From: Spirometra erinaceieuropaei
Lineage: Eukaryota > Platyhelminthes > Cestoda > Diphyllobothriidea > Diphyllobothriidae
Length of the DNA stretch: 64,000 nucleotides
Direction: 5' to 3'
NCBI GenBank assembly: GCA_902702965.1
Contig: CACRXP010000035.1
Coordinates: 843,231 to 907,230, forward strand
Below, in pieces: positions 32,886 through 45,360 of this stretch. How positions within the stretch are numbered: position 1 is the first letter of the stretch; every line of letters begins with the position of its first letter. The notes below the pieces were generated by a model. The model was not told the DNA's origin and did no database searches. It worked only from the letters and a program-made list of their open reading frames with translations. The position numbers and the translations under genes are program-made.

Positions 32886-33387
32886 TTGTCTGTACTTATT
32901 TTTTACTTAAGGGTGCAGCTATTCGGATCCATTTACCATTGTAATGCTGAAAAATTGTCAAAAATCCCATTAGCGAGATTACCTAGGGGTGATATCGGAG
33001 GTCAGACCAACTACAGCCTACCGTATGCCCACTGTCTGGCTTGGACAGGCGAATGCATTTTAAAGAGGGTAGAACTGAGCGGCAAACCTACCGCTGTCGA
33101 GATAAGCAGAAGGAATCTCCCCGAAGTAGACACAGTCCATGGTGGTGGTTCCGTAATGGTATGAGGTGCGTCTTCGGCACTGGAAAGAAAGACAAACAAA
33201 AGGAACCATGATTTATGTCTCATTCCATAATCCCATTAATGCCATCTACTCGAATTTTAACAGCATAATACTTAGCAGCCCATTTCAAAATCACGGCTTC
33301 ACTGTTCACATCAATGAGCAGGAAAATGTTTCTAGATATAGGGCTGAGCGATATGAAAGTGAGGGAATTTTGTTTTGTGATATCTAG
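32886..33387 (+). pseudogene. Tc1-type transposase scrap
   Basis: The frame 32886-33164 contains VQLFGS near its start and ends TVHGGGSVMV at 33135-33162, immediately followed by TGA then GAS. Tc1 transposases have VELFG...HGGGSVMVWG, so the stop is a TGG-to-TGA change of the conserved Trp. The stretch between the two motifs is about twice the usual length. The following frame reads NPINAIYSNFNSIILS (about 33226-33275), which could be the M..  .Y..IL...L segment in a shifted frame, but the second catalytic Asp was not found. It is a short, dead remnant of a cut-and-paste transposon. Confidence 0.45.
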
Positions 33388-33399
33388 AAGGACCTGACC

Positions 33400-35331
33400 A
33401 TTCTTGTACACGTCAGGGTATCAGTTCGTTTCTTTTTCAGTCAGAAATTTGAGTATATTAAGCACTATTACTTAAAGATATCTTCTTATTCAGCATCGTT
33501 TCCTTCACCTTCATCGTGGATGTCCATGCGTCCTTAGTCAATTATTCGAGTTCTGGTCGAGTCGTGGTTAGGTAATAATTGCTTACTTGGCACGACACTT
33601 TATATAATACACACTGCATTCTACTGATTACGTGCGTGCCTACTGACACTTCCATTCCTTCCCCGCTGGTTAGAGCCTAAACCTGACCCGTCGGCAGTGG
33701 AAGCGTCAGCCAGGTTTTAAGGATGAACATGTAGGTGACACGGAAGTAGCAAGTCCGTGTATATTTGTCGCCGCCAGTTGGCTACGTCCCAACGGCAGGC
33801 AAACGAGACTTAGCATCCAAACCCGGTTCATCCGCTCATTTTTAACCAATTCTCTAACGGCCAAGGCTTACACTCATGTTCTTTCGACCGCAGCCTGGGG
33901 ATGGTTGAGGTAACGGTGGCATTCAGTAGTTAGCCCTGACAGTAGGATAAATTTTGGTTTTAGGGAATAATTAAGAAGCGGCACCACCACCACCACCATC
34001 ATCATCATCAGCTCCGACAATTTTTAACATTAACTGCCAGAAGCAGAAGACGAATTTTAGAGGACGGCGTTACGTTGACTGGATGGTTTGTTAAAGCGAT
34101 GTCCGGATATTAGGCATCGACTAACTCTCGGTAGGCTTCGCTCTTGTCCCTCTAAATTACTTGCAAGCCATCGGAAGAAGATTGATGTGTGTGTCTGGAG
34201 CAATGGGAGTGTCGTTTAAATTTTTGTCTTCGTTGACTTTTCGGAGTTAAAACGCAAAACCTTCCGTTTCCGTGACCGATATGCCTCAATCTTAATCTCG
34301 ACAAGTTTACAAGAATAAGAAAGATGTTTCCTGGAACAAAAATCTTAAGTGAATTCTGGAATTAGGAATTCTGGTGCCTACCCATGGTGACGTTCACAGC
34401 GCTTTAGAACACTTGATCATCAGTTAAACAAACAGGATCCAAACATAACCAACAAATGTAGGTCAGATCCCTCTGTTTTTGATAGGTTTCATCAGGAACA
34501 TTGCAATATGCATTCAAAAAACCCACCGTTATCCCAAATTTTCGGACAATGCCCTGAATCATGTGTCGAACACGACATGTCAACAGATGAGTGGATCAGC
34601 AGATGTAGGAGATATTTGTCGGATAAATCTACAACGAAGGACGATCAGTCATGCATACAGCTAGTTCCCATGACCTCGAGATTTGTTTACTCCATTCGAG
34701 GATACGACCACCCTCGTCATTCACTGATAGAACCCACAGTTCGGGCCCTCTGGTCGACTATACATTTAATCAAGCAGGCTTGAGTTTCTGCCAGCCCAAA
34801 ATCAAAGAGTGTTCTGTTGGTAAACGCTGTTAATATTTGAACAGAGCTAACAATAAATCCTGACCTCATTCCGCAACCCTAGGCGACGTGCTTCTTTCCA
34901 GTAGCGGCCCTTACCAAAGTGAAAATACAAACTGACCAGCATGTGCAAGGTAGAGTCCCATGCCATCGAGGCCTAGGGCTCGCGTTTGGCCTGCTGACAA
35001 GGACTACTCGGCTGCGAATGGCCACTTCGGTCTCCCCTAGCGTTGTTAGGCTTCCTTTTAATCGCAAGGGTAGCCTGGTCGGTGAGAAAGTTTCCCGATT
35101 CCTGGGGGGAGGTGGGTATTCCACTAGGCTGGTAGGTAGATAAACGGCAATTCGTGCTTTTCGAATGGCAAAATGAAGCCTCGTTGGCCGGAGACTAAAA
35201 TTTTTAGTCTAGCGGAATATTTTCTCCTTGAGCCTGGAGTAGGAGAATTTGCTTGCAAATGAAATATATTCTCCGAAAAAAACTAACTTCCTGCGACCGC
35301 TATTAGAAGTAGGATCAGTCAATTCATTAGA
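33400..35331. other. No recognisable gene
   Basis: Only short frames are present. At 35017-35045 a block shared with the SINE-like sequence of 25470-25515 occurs (AATGGCCACTTCGGTCTCCC). A G-run lies at 35104-35114. A 1.0 kb long-TIR element follows. Confidence 0.45.
33982..34010 (+). repeat. (CAC)n-(CAT)n microsatellite
   Basis: Six CAC units are followed by four CAT units. Confidence 0.9.
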
Positions 35332-35333
35332 TA

Positions 35334-36314
35334 CAGTGCGTGACCGATCTCATGAAATTTTGGCCAAAATTCTGAAATGTGTTTACCATTAGGAAGGATT
35401 ACTTAGGTGGGGTTGTAATATTGATTAGCATGAAGCATAATCCTATAGCATTTCGGACTCTCCAGCATGTCGAATTTTGAATGCACTTCTGCTTGGCCTC
35501 CTGCAGAAACCACATTCGTAAAAAGTGACTATTTAATTAGCATGCATTCCTCTCAGTGATTTTCGATGGTCTTATAAATTCAAATACATTTTATAGAAAA
35601 CATGCACAAAATACGCTTTCTTTTGCTCGTTTTGCAGAAAATCACATTGTCTTCATATTTTATACCCGAAGAAAGTGTATACTTAGGTCTTAAAAAAGTT
35701 TCCCATTTCCCAATGAATTTTGAGCCTGACCTAACATTACATCAGCGTTTAGCGATTTCAGTCTACAAGTGCATGCTTTGCGCGTAAGGAAAACCGTATA
35801 TTCCTTTATGCCTTTAAGAAGATACCACATAGACTTCATAAAATTTCGCAATGGATCCGGATTATGTTGCACATTTCATGAGGAACATTGGTAAACGGAC
35901 AGTTGCGGTCCTGTATGCATGGACATTGTCCGGTGTTGAAAATCTCATAATTAGAAACTTTTTTAAAACCTACATATACACTCTTTACGGATATAAAAAA
36001 TGAAGACAATGTGATTTTCTACCAATCGAGCACAATGAAGCATATTTTCATGCATGTTTTTTATAAACTATGTTTGAATTTATAAGGCTATCGAAAATCA
36101 ATAGGAAAGATGCATGCTAATTAAGTTGTCATTTTTATTGGGTGAGCTTTTCGCAGTAGATCAAAAAGGAGTGCATTCAGGAGCCGACATCCCGGCGGAT
36201 CCGAAATTCTATAGGACTATTCTGCATGCTAATCAATATTGCAACCCCATCCTTCCTAATGGAAAACACATTTCAGAATTTCGGCTAACATTTCATGAGA
36301 TCGGTCACGCACTG
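35334..36314. mobile_element. Long-TIR TA element, complete copy (type 2 ends)
   Basis: Flanks are TA (35332-35333) and TA (36315-36316). The left terminus is CAGTGCGTGACCGATCTCAT, and the right terminus is its complement, ATGAGATCGGTCACGCACTG. The arms stay complementary far inward: for example GGAAGGATTACTTAGG, GCATGCATTCCTCTCAGTGA and AAATACATTTTATAGAAAAC on the left, against their complements at 36060-36270. Length is 981 bp. No transposase frame exists inside, so it is non-autonomous. The TA duplication suits a Tc1/mariner-type transposase acting in trans. Confidence 0.88.
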
Positions 36315-36316
36315 TA

Positions 36317-39300
36317 CATGGAGTCCACGCTTCTGACAAGCACAAACGGTAATTGGATGTCTACATTTTTAGACTAACGGTTCACCTGTCCGAGCACCAA
36401 GTCTGACTTTCTTCTTCCGCCCTAGTGACACAGGTTTCAGTTCGACCCAAAACCTGCATTTAGGTGGAGCAGTTGTAGGTGTGAGGCGTAATAGATCACG
36501 GTGGCGTATAGAACATTCATCGGACGTATTAAAGGAAAACTGGCCAGATTTGAGGTGTTTTGCTTCTGAGTCTTTCTTGCTAAAACCCCACTAACTGCTC
36601 TTCGTTACTGAGTTGCTGAAGGACGCATTTCCGAGACGTAGTCTGGTCGAGTTTTTGGCTCTCGGATATTTTATCATCGATTGTCCGCAAAATTCATCAT
36701 GCGCGAGGGGCTGGTTTGGCAGACAGCTGCTGTTTCAGGCAAAGCAGCTTGTTTGTTTAACGGACAAAATCACAATTCTCAAAATGTCCGCATTAGCCAA
36801 AAATGCTGGCTTGTGGTTCACTGGTCTTCTGCGCTGCAGAGCATAAATGCGAATTATGCGACTAATCAAAGTTTCCCCCGGTCTTTCTTCATGTGGTTTC
36901 TTAACCTATTTCGTCTTTATTTTACAAGCGCATAATTATGCCTGAAATTAACAAACGGGACCATAGCAATTGCATCGGACCAGGCCTTTCTCGTGCCTAG
37001 GCTGAATATCGTCAACTCCTAGGACTATGCTCTGATGACGTTTTTTATGTAATCACACGAATACATCCGAAGTAGAAGCCCAAGTGCCGGCTTGGCTCAC
37101 GGCCACGTAGTTATTAGGCTGGGAGAGAGATGGGGCAAGACAATCCGGGAGATTTATGACCGCGTTTTCAAATCTATCCCGCTGAACTTATTATGTTTAA
37201 CTGTACAATGACCATGGGACTGCCGAAGAAGCCGTGCCGGGGGAGGGGCGGGGGACAACACTAAGTGCGACAGCAATCACAAACGCCCTGCAGCTTATTA
37301 AGGCCCCCAACTCCCTAGTCTGCCCCAGAAACCAGACGAGCTCTGCTGTCTGTTGGGTCTACAAATTCCACTCTAGTGCGTCGGCCAACCATCGAACGGC
37401 GCATAGTCTAAATTGCACCAGCCAGGGAGGGGGGACCTGCAGCTTGTGAAGTTGGCGCAATCCACCAGAATTCCAGACAGTCTGTTCGGCTCTTCTTCTG
37501 ACTGCTTTCACTCACCCTTCCAGCTCTCTCGGTCTTCGAATTGGTCCTAGCCTCTATACTAGTACAAAATTGGCACATTAAATGATGGCAAAAGGGAAAG
37601 AGGAGTTTCGGCCACCTTACTTTGTGCAGACTTAACCTGGCGACAGCATCAGTCATGTGAATGTTCGTATACTAGGTACTTCTGGTGCGGCAGTTAGCAG
37701 TCTGTCGTTTTTCGCATCTCCCGAGAATGTAAAATCACTCGTTCCTTACTCCGGAGTTTTAGACTACTCGTAAATTTCTGCCAGTCCCAAAAACGCGAAT
37801 TTTTTTGAACGCTTATTGATATCGGTTCGTTGAAAACCCATAGTGCCTGCCGTATTTTGGATGTTAGCAGTACCGCTAGCATTCTTGCAAAAAATCATAT
37901 GCGCTGCTGAGGCGCTCGGAGGATGGATGTGCTAACAAGACGTCGGCACCCAAGGCGACCGTAAGAAACCACACCCAGTGAAACGGTTTCACATGGTCTC
38001 CGGTTGTTTTGCGTTCTCGAACCAACCAGTTGAGTAGATAAACTTTCTAGTTTACTCAAGCATTTCCCTTACAATGCGTCGACACAGTTTATTGCGATTC
38101 AGACCATTGTTCCGTCCTGCATTTGTCTATTCACCACACATGTTATCGCCGTCAGTGATATGGCAGTGGAACCATTAAAAATACCGTGTACCCAGGTTTC
38201 AGTAACAGATATTAGAATTTTCAAGACTGATGTCTTGGCCCCAAAACATCTTGTCATATCACGACGGGCTAAAGGCGATCTTATTTGAGTATAACTTCTA
38301 CGTCCGTCCGCTAAAGTCGGAGTTTGACTACTTCGAAACCGTCCACTGAAAAACACGTATGGGCTTTACGCCTTGACATAAATTTTAAAACTGCGCTTTT
38401 CTCATTTTCTCTCAGGAACTTGACTTTGCCAACACCGTCAAAATTGTTTTATGGTTCATGTCGATTTCCAAATATCAGTAGGCTGCTCCGTTCACTGTGA
38501 AAAAAGAAAGAATTATAGATTATAGATTAAAGCAATTATAGATTGGAACAAGTCTGGATATTGAAGCTGGCATAAGACGCCCATATCGCAACGGAACATC
38601 GGGAAGACTTACAAACAGCCTACATTTCCTCCCACCTAATATTTGGTGTGCTATTCCCGAATGCTCTCCTTCAGGCCATTGCTGTTTGAAACGGCTAAAC
38701 TGTCTGATTAAGCCTAACAAAAGTAAATTCATTTCAAGATTTCTAAGTGACTATTCCGCCAGCAAAAACCAAAAATAAGAATCCTCTTGGCTTCACGCGG
38801 CCACCCAGACACAAACCTAACCTGCTTTCAAACTCTTCGTTGTGTGAAAAGGTACCTAGACTTGTCGAAAAAAGGCTGTTGAACATAAGGTGCAGGCAAA
38901 CCACCACAAGGTCAGCTTTGGCCAGTCAGGTAGACAGCTAATACTCTACAAGGTCCTGGTTACCGGTTATGGTAACACTTGTGTCTAAATCGGGCCGAAC
39001 TCGTATACGTGGACACCAACTAGCGGTGCTGAGACAAAGCATCTGTTTCAGATAGCCATGCACACATTGAACAGGAAACATATGTTTGTATGAAGGAGGA
39101 CTCGCATCATTCATGTCATTTTAACAAAGACTGACTGATAGGCTCTAAAAGCGACGCACATAAACGAGGCAAGCATAAGTAGTCATTATCGATTTAGATG
39201 CTGCACACAAGACTATCAGGAAAATTTGGAGACGAACGCAGCCAATATCGACCAGGTCACCTAATATGGATAATGTCCATTGGCACGCAGTTTAACTAAC

Positions 39301-40690
39301 CACAGCATATTTTGTTTGACGCTTAAACGCTAACTTATTTCGTGTGTTGTCCACAAGCTTCACGACGGACTGCGGAAACGGTTTCGAAAATACGCAATAA
39401 TTTTTGTTTCATTCAGGGTCATCAAATGCAATATGTGCCATATTCGAATACACTGAATCGTATATTGAAAAGACAACTTTTCCAGCATGCTTCCAACATG
39501 CGTACTTCCTGCGACACTAGTTGACTCAACTGCCCTACACATTTCTACTTCTATTTGTCGCAGCCTTTTGTGTGGCGGAAATTACGTGACCATTCCGTAG
39601 GGGTTGATTGTTTTCAACACCACTTTTATTGGATTTTCGGGCTGACCGTAAAAGTCAGATTGTGAACTGTTAACCAGAGTCCATTCCTCACATAAATTAA
39701 ACAACTGACATGCGCGTTTATACGTATGTTACCTAACTCCACAATTTAAATATAGCTGCTTTTGTTTTGGTTTACTTTTCGCCAAACGATACACCAGATT
39801 ACGCTTAATACAACAGCTGCCCACTGATTATACTTCTGTATGCTTTCTGCAATTTATTGATGTCGGGTAGAATTTTTCTACTCTAATTTATTAATAAATA
39901 GAGTACACAAGTCCGATTTAAAATTCTTACAGAAAATTCATATTTATCACCACGCTAACAAAAGACAGTCATTTTACGGGGACTGGAATATCCGTTCTTT
40001 AAAACTCCAAAAGGCGACCTACGGTTACAGATTTTTGATAAAAGAGACATCCACGAGTGTGTCTATTACGCAATGCCTCTGCTGACAATGAACGTATTAA
40101 TATGCGATCGCCAGAAAAGAAAATCTGGCGAAATGCACTTTTATGATCAACGAGAGCTAATACTTTTGCATCAACGATATGCAACTATATTGTCTTCGCA
40201 ACACGTTAATTATGAGCTTACTCGACATGTTGCGGTGCACCTCATATGTAATAAAGCTGTACGGAGAGCTACCGACCGGACAAAAAAGTCGTGATAATAC
40301 AGATAATCACCAAAAGTAATTTGGAATGTACTGAACGTGTGGCGTAACGTAGTATAGATGTGAAACATCCAACTTTTTGGTACAGCATAAAACGGCAATA
40401 GCTCTCCTCACCCCTGTAGCTGATCTAAACTTAACCTATCAAGAAGTCTTCTGTTCATGTCGACTACTGAATATCTGTGACATTTTAGTGTCCTAGTCTT
40501 CTTATCCGAACCTTTGTTCAAAAACATGCCATAAGACTGCTGCACTACGGGAAGCCATTAATCAACCGTTCAAACTAATGTATATGTTTTAACTTAACCA
40601 CTCTGACTGTATAAAATGTACTAAGTGCCTCCACTGCCTTCTAACCATACAATGATTGAGGTTTCTGTATTGTTACAGCGCGTAAGGACT
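36317..40690. other. No recognisable gene
   Basis: 4.4 kb of mixed-composition DNA with frames under 90 codons. A G-rich stretch lies near 37224-37240 (three G-runs only). Nothing was assigned to a family. Confidence 0.45.
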
Positions 40691-40699
40691 TCTGCACCA

Positions 40700-40885
40700 T
40701 AGTTCTCTCAAATGCGTCCAGTTTTACCCATATACTTGCGAGGGTAGCCAGCACTGCAAATGAGGCAAATGATATTCTGCTCCGCTTCTGGTCTCAGTAG
40801 GACCTTCGAATGCATGGTTTGGCTGAACATATTGGCCATCGGCCGGCGCGTCACGTTCTCGAGCGCTGCGTTCTCGGACCTCGCA
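40700..40885 (-). pseudogene. GIY-YIG nuclease start (Penelope-like element), weak
   Basis: On the minus strand, KVLLRPEAEQNIICLICSAG, then YPRKYMGKTGRI (about 40805 to 40715) has the spacing C..C....Y.GKTGR of the zinc-binding and GIY-YIG segment at the start of these nuclease tails. The sequence after GKTGRI does not continue the domain clearly. It lies on the same strand and in the right order downstream of the RT core at 42819-43120. Confidence 0.4.
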
Positions 40886-41629
40886 TACAGCTCTAGTGTA
40901 AGGTAATAAGTGCCTCATTTATGGTCCTGTTTTATTACTGTCGTTTGTTACTCATCGCTAGCGAATCTTACTCATCTGGACAAGCTGGTCCTCGGACTGG
41001 CAAAGTTAAGAGCTCCGGGCTGATGAAACTGGCGGTGAGGATACCTTATATGGCACCCCTCGAGGAGATGTTAATGGGAACGCGCCTACCTCTTAATGCG
41101 GAGAATATTAAGCCAAATTCTAGGAGGCATCTTTATTCCTATATCCTAACCTTAACGCTAGTCAATCAAGAATGGGAACACACCAATCTATTGGCTTCTC
41201 GAAGCACATAAGCTCCCTATTGGTGGCAAAGCTCACGAACAGCCTGCCAACTATGAGACCGAAGTCGAGCAAGTTGCAATAGCAGAGGTAAATGACGACA
41301 GAGTACTGTTTTCGGCTTATTCTGCCTTTGGGTCTTATTCAGCCGATCATAACACTGGCTACCAGCTGACTGAATAAATACTCGATTTGTAGCAACGCAG
41401 AATGACGGGTGCTGAGGCACTGATAAACTTCGGCAGGAGGAAGTGCGTACGATCCATCTGCTGGATACGGCGCGCGGATCATCTGCATGTGAACGAGCGC
41501 ACTTTGCGCTTCTTGTCGCGCTTGAGCGTGGTTCGGGTTATGATTGACTGAATGAACGTAGAATAAGCCAAATAACAGTACTGATTAAATCTACCCGCAT
41601 TTCCTGCCGTCTCTCCCCTCTCCTAACAC

Positions 41630-41700
41630 TACTCGTAACCGAAACCTAAAACGTAAACCTAATAGCAGCTTTAGCCCTAAACTTATCCCTAGCCCTAGCA
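41630..41700 (-). repeat. Telomere-like CCCTAA-type tract
   Basis: AACCTAAAACG, AACCTAA, AGCCCTAAAC and CCCTAGCCCTAGC recur, complementary in sense to the G-rich tracts at 23.7 and 52.5 kb. It stops about 18 bp before the TA flank of the element at 41720. Confidence 0.55.
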
Positions 41701-41719
41701 ATAATTCCACTGAAATTTA

Positions 41720-42705
41720 CAGTAGGTAGGCTAACTCATGAAATGTCAACCGAAATTTCAAAACGCGTTCTCCTTTCGAAAGGATTAGTTAAGTAGGGTT
41801 GTAAAACTAATCATCCTGCAGCATAATTGTCTAATGAGCCAGTTACCTCAGGGTATCGGCCTTTGAATGAACCCATTAATGACTGCATGCAAGAACTATA
41901 CTCAGCAAAAAATGACTGCTTAATTAGCATGCACTTTTCTCACTGATTTTCGATGCCCCTGAAAATTCAAGTATATTTCATGGAAAACATGCATACAATC
42001 ATTCATTATTTTACTTATTCTGTAAGAAATCACGTCGTCTTCCATCGTTATACTTGAAAGCAAGGTAAAATTCGGCTTCGAAAAGTTTTTAATTGAGATT
42101 TTTTTAATACTGTGAAGTGGCCGTTCATAAAACGTCATGTATCTGCATTTACCAATGTGGCATGTAAAGTGAACAATATTGCTCAAATTCACTGCTCAAT
42201 TCTATGAACCCCATATGGTCTCCTCTTAATACCGTTAAGAAATGCATGGTCTTCCGCACAAGGAAGATGTACGGCTTGTAGTCTTGAAAACCTGAACGTA
42301 GGTGTAGCAGCAAGTCGAGTTCAAAATTATTCGGGAATTAGAAAAGTTTTTTAAAGCCGAATTATACTTTTCTTTAGAGTATATAATCGAAAGAAGACGT
42401 AAGTTTCTACCGAATAAGGAAAACAATTAATATTTTTATGCATGTTTTCCATGAAATGTAATTGAATTTCAAGGGCATCGAAAATCAATGAAAAAAGTGC
42501 ATGCTATTGAAGTAGTTATTTTTTGCAGAGTATGCTTCTTGCATGCAGTCGGAAATAAATTCATTCGAAAGTCGACAGCCTGAAGTAACTGGATTATTAT
42601 AGAATTATAGATGATTAGTCTTACAACCCCGCTTAATTACTTCTTTCGAAACGAGAACGCAGTTCGAAAGTTCGGTTGACATTTCATGAGTTAGCCCACC
42701 TACTG
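41720..42705. mobile_element. Long-TIR TA element, complete copy (type 1 ends)
   Basis: Flanked by TA on both sides (41718-41719, 42706-42707). The left end CAGTAGGTAGGCTAACTCAT and the right end ATGAGTTAGCCCACCTACTG are complementary with one change. The arms extend more than 330 bp, including GCATGCACTTTTCTCACTGA, GATTTTCGATGCCC and TTTCATGGAAAACATGCAT on the left, with complements at 42436-42500. Length is 986 bp. No coding capacity. Confidence 0.9.
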
Positions 42706-42818
42706 TAGCTCAAGACCACATGTATTAGGAGAACACGTTTCTGTTACTGTGTCTTGTCGGGGGGGGGAGCGTATTGGCAATCCCTACCAAATTGGGGGTC
42801 TAAATTGTTTTCGTGGCC

Positions 42819-43120
42819 TTACGATGGACGGTCATCGCCAGATCGTCTTTTAGTTAACTGCCAGCAAGAACGCGAAGCAATGAGAGCTTCCGTTTTGCCT
42901 TTTCCTCCACTGTGAAAATGATTCCACAAAAGATAAGTCTTAAATACATCATGGGCCATGTTTACGGCAAGCCTCTTGATTATTACAGAAGTGTCGTCAG
43001 CACATCGGCGCCAAAACACTGCTCCGTATTGCCCGATAGCTGAATTCCTTAAAGAGTTTTCTGATGCAGCCATGCGTGTGTACAGTCCCACAACTCAAGC
43101 GGGAAATGTAACTTTTGAGC
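42819..43120 (-). pseudogene. Reverse transcriptase catalytic core fragment (Penelope-like)
   Basis: The minus-strand frame 43091-42819 reads SAIGQYGAVFWRRCADDTSV, then IIKRLAVNMAHDVFKTYL and LWNHFHSG. This fits FW.RYVDDTFVIIKR......F...LN...P.I.FT of the RT family that carries a GIY-YIG tail in flatworms. The Asp pair is at 42993-42998; the usual Tyr-Val before it has become Cys-Ala. Upstream (43092-43120) GCIRKLFKEF is a shifted continuation. The fragment is about 100 residues of a protein that is normally several hundred. The element at 41720-42705 lies just downstream. Confidence 0.55.
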
Positions 43121-45199
43121 ACCAGAGTTTTTATCCGAGAATCAAGTCTCTACTTATGTGCATTTAGTTCAAAACCAACGAAACAGAGTCATTGTCACCA
43201 GCGACATACAGTCCCTTAATTCTGCAGATTAATTATTCCTACAACTCCGTGGGTGGGCGTTTCTGAGGACGTAAGGAACTTCTAGTAACGGAAGGAGGAT
43301 GGATACCCGTAGCCTACTGCCAAGTCGACTGCCATTTCCCGAGGCAATTTTAAAATAAAACTAACCCTTTAATGTCATTAGTTATTTTTATGACCTAGGC
43401 TGCCGTCTTTTGTTGTCGAAAGATCCAAATTATGGCCCTGTTCAGAGGGAGAGGATTGGCCACGTGCATTCACTGTAAGAGAAGAGGAGAGGAAGAAAGT
43501 TACCAGCAGTGTTGCTGGACAAGATTTCAGAGTTTTCCGGCCACTATCCGCAGTGACTTCAAGCGGTGTTGTCAGTAAATGGCAGAGTTTTATTGGACGC
43601 TGGAGAGGCACAACCGACATGCTGCGGGGGATCAAAACAGTATCACCAGACAAGGTTTCCGAAATAACGACTGCCCTCTGATACCACCACTGGAGGCGGG
43701 GCCATGAATTTCTGTCTCATTCGTATCAAACTGGACAGGGTCGATCAAGTGGCCTACCTTTCCACTGCAGTATCCTTGTTCCAAAAACAAACGTCCTCCA
43801 AAGAGCGAACATCAACTTAATAGGAACGATTGATCTGTTGATCTTTTGGAATAGTTCAAAACAATAGACCGCGGACATATTATTAAGAACGGCTAGTTGC
43901 AGAAGACAGACACTTAAAAATTACTTTGATGAGCCATCTGCTTAAGCAGGAAGAGTCAACGGCCCTACGAAAAAAAATAAGTACGCATTCTGTGCTTCGT
44001 ATTATTGACCAGAAACACCTAGTAGCCACAATGGCCCATTAAAACAGTTTAGTGGAAACAAAGGCCATTTTTGCTCTGTGCGAGATATCATTTTGGATAG
44101 CAAATAATTTTGGGATAATTTTGGCAACAATTCTTAATCCGGTTAAATTTCACTAAAGTCTGCCTGAAAATGATGAGTATCGGTAATTCATTCTGGATGA
44201 ATGAGCATGCAAGGTGATTTTAGCCCTCATGGTAGATTTTTTACGCAAGCGTTTTCTTTATTCTCAGACGCTGGCGAAACTGCCGCCGTAATCTTTATCC
44301 CAATTCGAGCAAACCCAGACTTCTTGCGTCATTACCATCCTCTTAGTATTTTTTATCTCGGTGGAGAAGCAGAATTGAGGTGTCTGACACAGTGTCAGTT
44401 TTGGTCCAAACGAAACTGTTTACGCTCATCATTCAAATTCGGAACTGACGAACACCCATTTTTCCACAAGATTAATTGCAGCCGAAAAATGGGACGCACG
44501 CCATGGAAGAGGAGAATTGATGAAACTGGTGAACGTCATTTCCTCTGCCATTCGCAGTCTGCCCAAACTTATCTCTGGTTCTTCAGTAGTGGGTCTTATA
44601 AGTGGCCCAAAATTATGTCGTTTTCCATTGTCACTTCTGACTAAAGGAAAGGAATTTTTGGAGCATCAAACATTGTTTTCAACCATCGCCACTGATCATC
44701 AAGCTCATCTCGATCTGAATACTTAAGAATCTGGCGCGATGGTAGTTTTTCCATGTGTTTAGCAGATGTTGGAGACTATGGCGTGGCGAAAATTTGTGTA
44801 ACTTCCACAAACGGTGCAGACAAGAGCCCTGAGATCATTATGTGCACGATTGTGAGTCCATGAGTGAGTGCGAAACAGCATTACAAAAAGTAAATATCCA
44901 ATTTAAATGTTGGTAAAAACGGGTAAATATGGCCCCTTAAGACCGAGCCGGTTCTACGAACTCTAACCTAAAAACGGGCGTCAACACAATAAGTGTCCTG
45001 ACCTATGAATTATGCTAAGACTAACAAAAAACCTTCAATCATTCAGAAACCGGCTCAAGTGCGCGGGTCATAATGGGTTAACAATAACAATTTTCTTGGG
45101 GAAAGAAGAAGCTTCAAAAGCACGAAAAATTGTTCCAGGTAAGAAAGCTAAATGACTGAGGTACATAAAGCCTATCCATGTAATATGGCATTTCTTCAG
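43121..45199. other. Unassigned; open frame of 147 codons at 44201-44644
   Basis: The plus-strand frame 44201-44644 is among the longest here, but its sequence shows no motif I know and the start is not in a convincing context. Nothing else was recognised. A minus-strand frame at 43378-43653 is equally unremarkable. Confidence 0.35.
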
Positions 45200-45360
45200 C
45201 TGCCTAAAATGTGGCGATGTGTTGCAAGTCCATTCAGTGTAATTTTTCCGTTTGTTTAAGATGCGGCTATCCAAGGCAAAGTAGATTCCGCCCGATTTTG
45301 CTGTTAGAAACATTAGGGGAAAAAGGGTTTTCATGAAATCACACGTAGAAAGATCGGTCG
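45200..45360 (+). repeat. Dispersed repeat R5, copy 1
   Basis: AAGATGCGGCTATCCAAGGC ... GTTTTCATGAAATCACACGT ... AGATCGGTCGGTGACTAG matches 59985-60135. In the plus frame both copies can be read as MRL.KA....DF...VF.K.HV.RS.GD, so an old coding sequence is possible, but I cannot name it. Confidence 0.5.
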
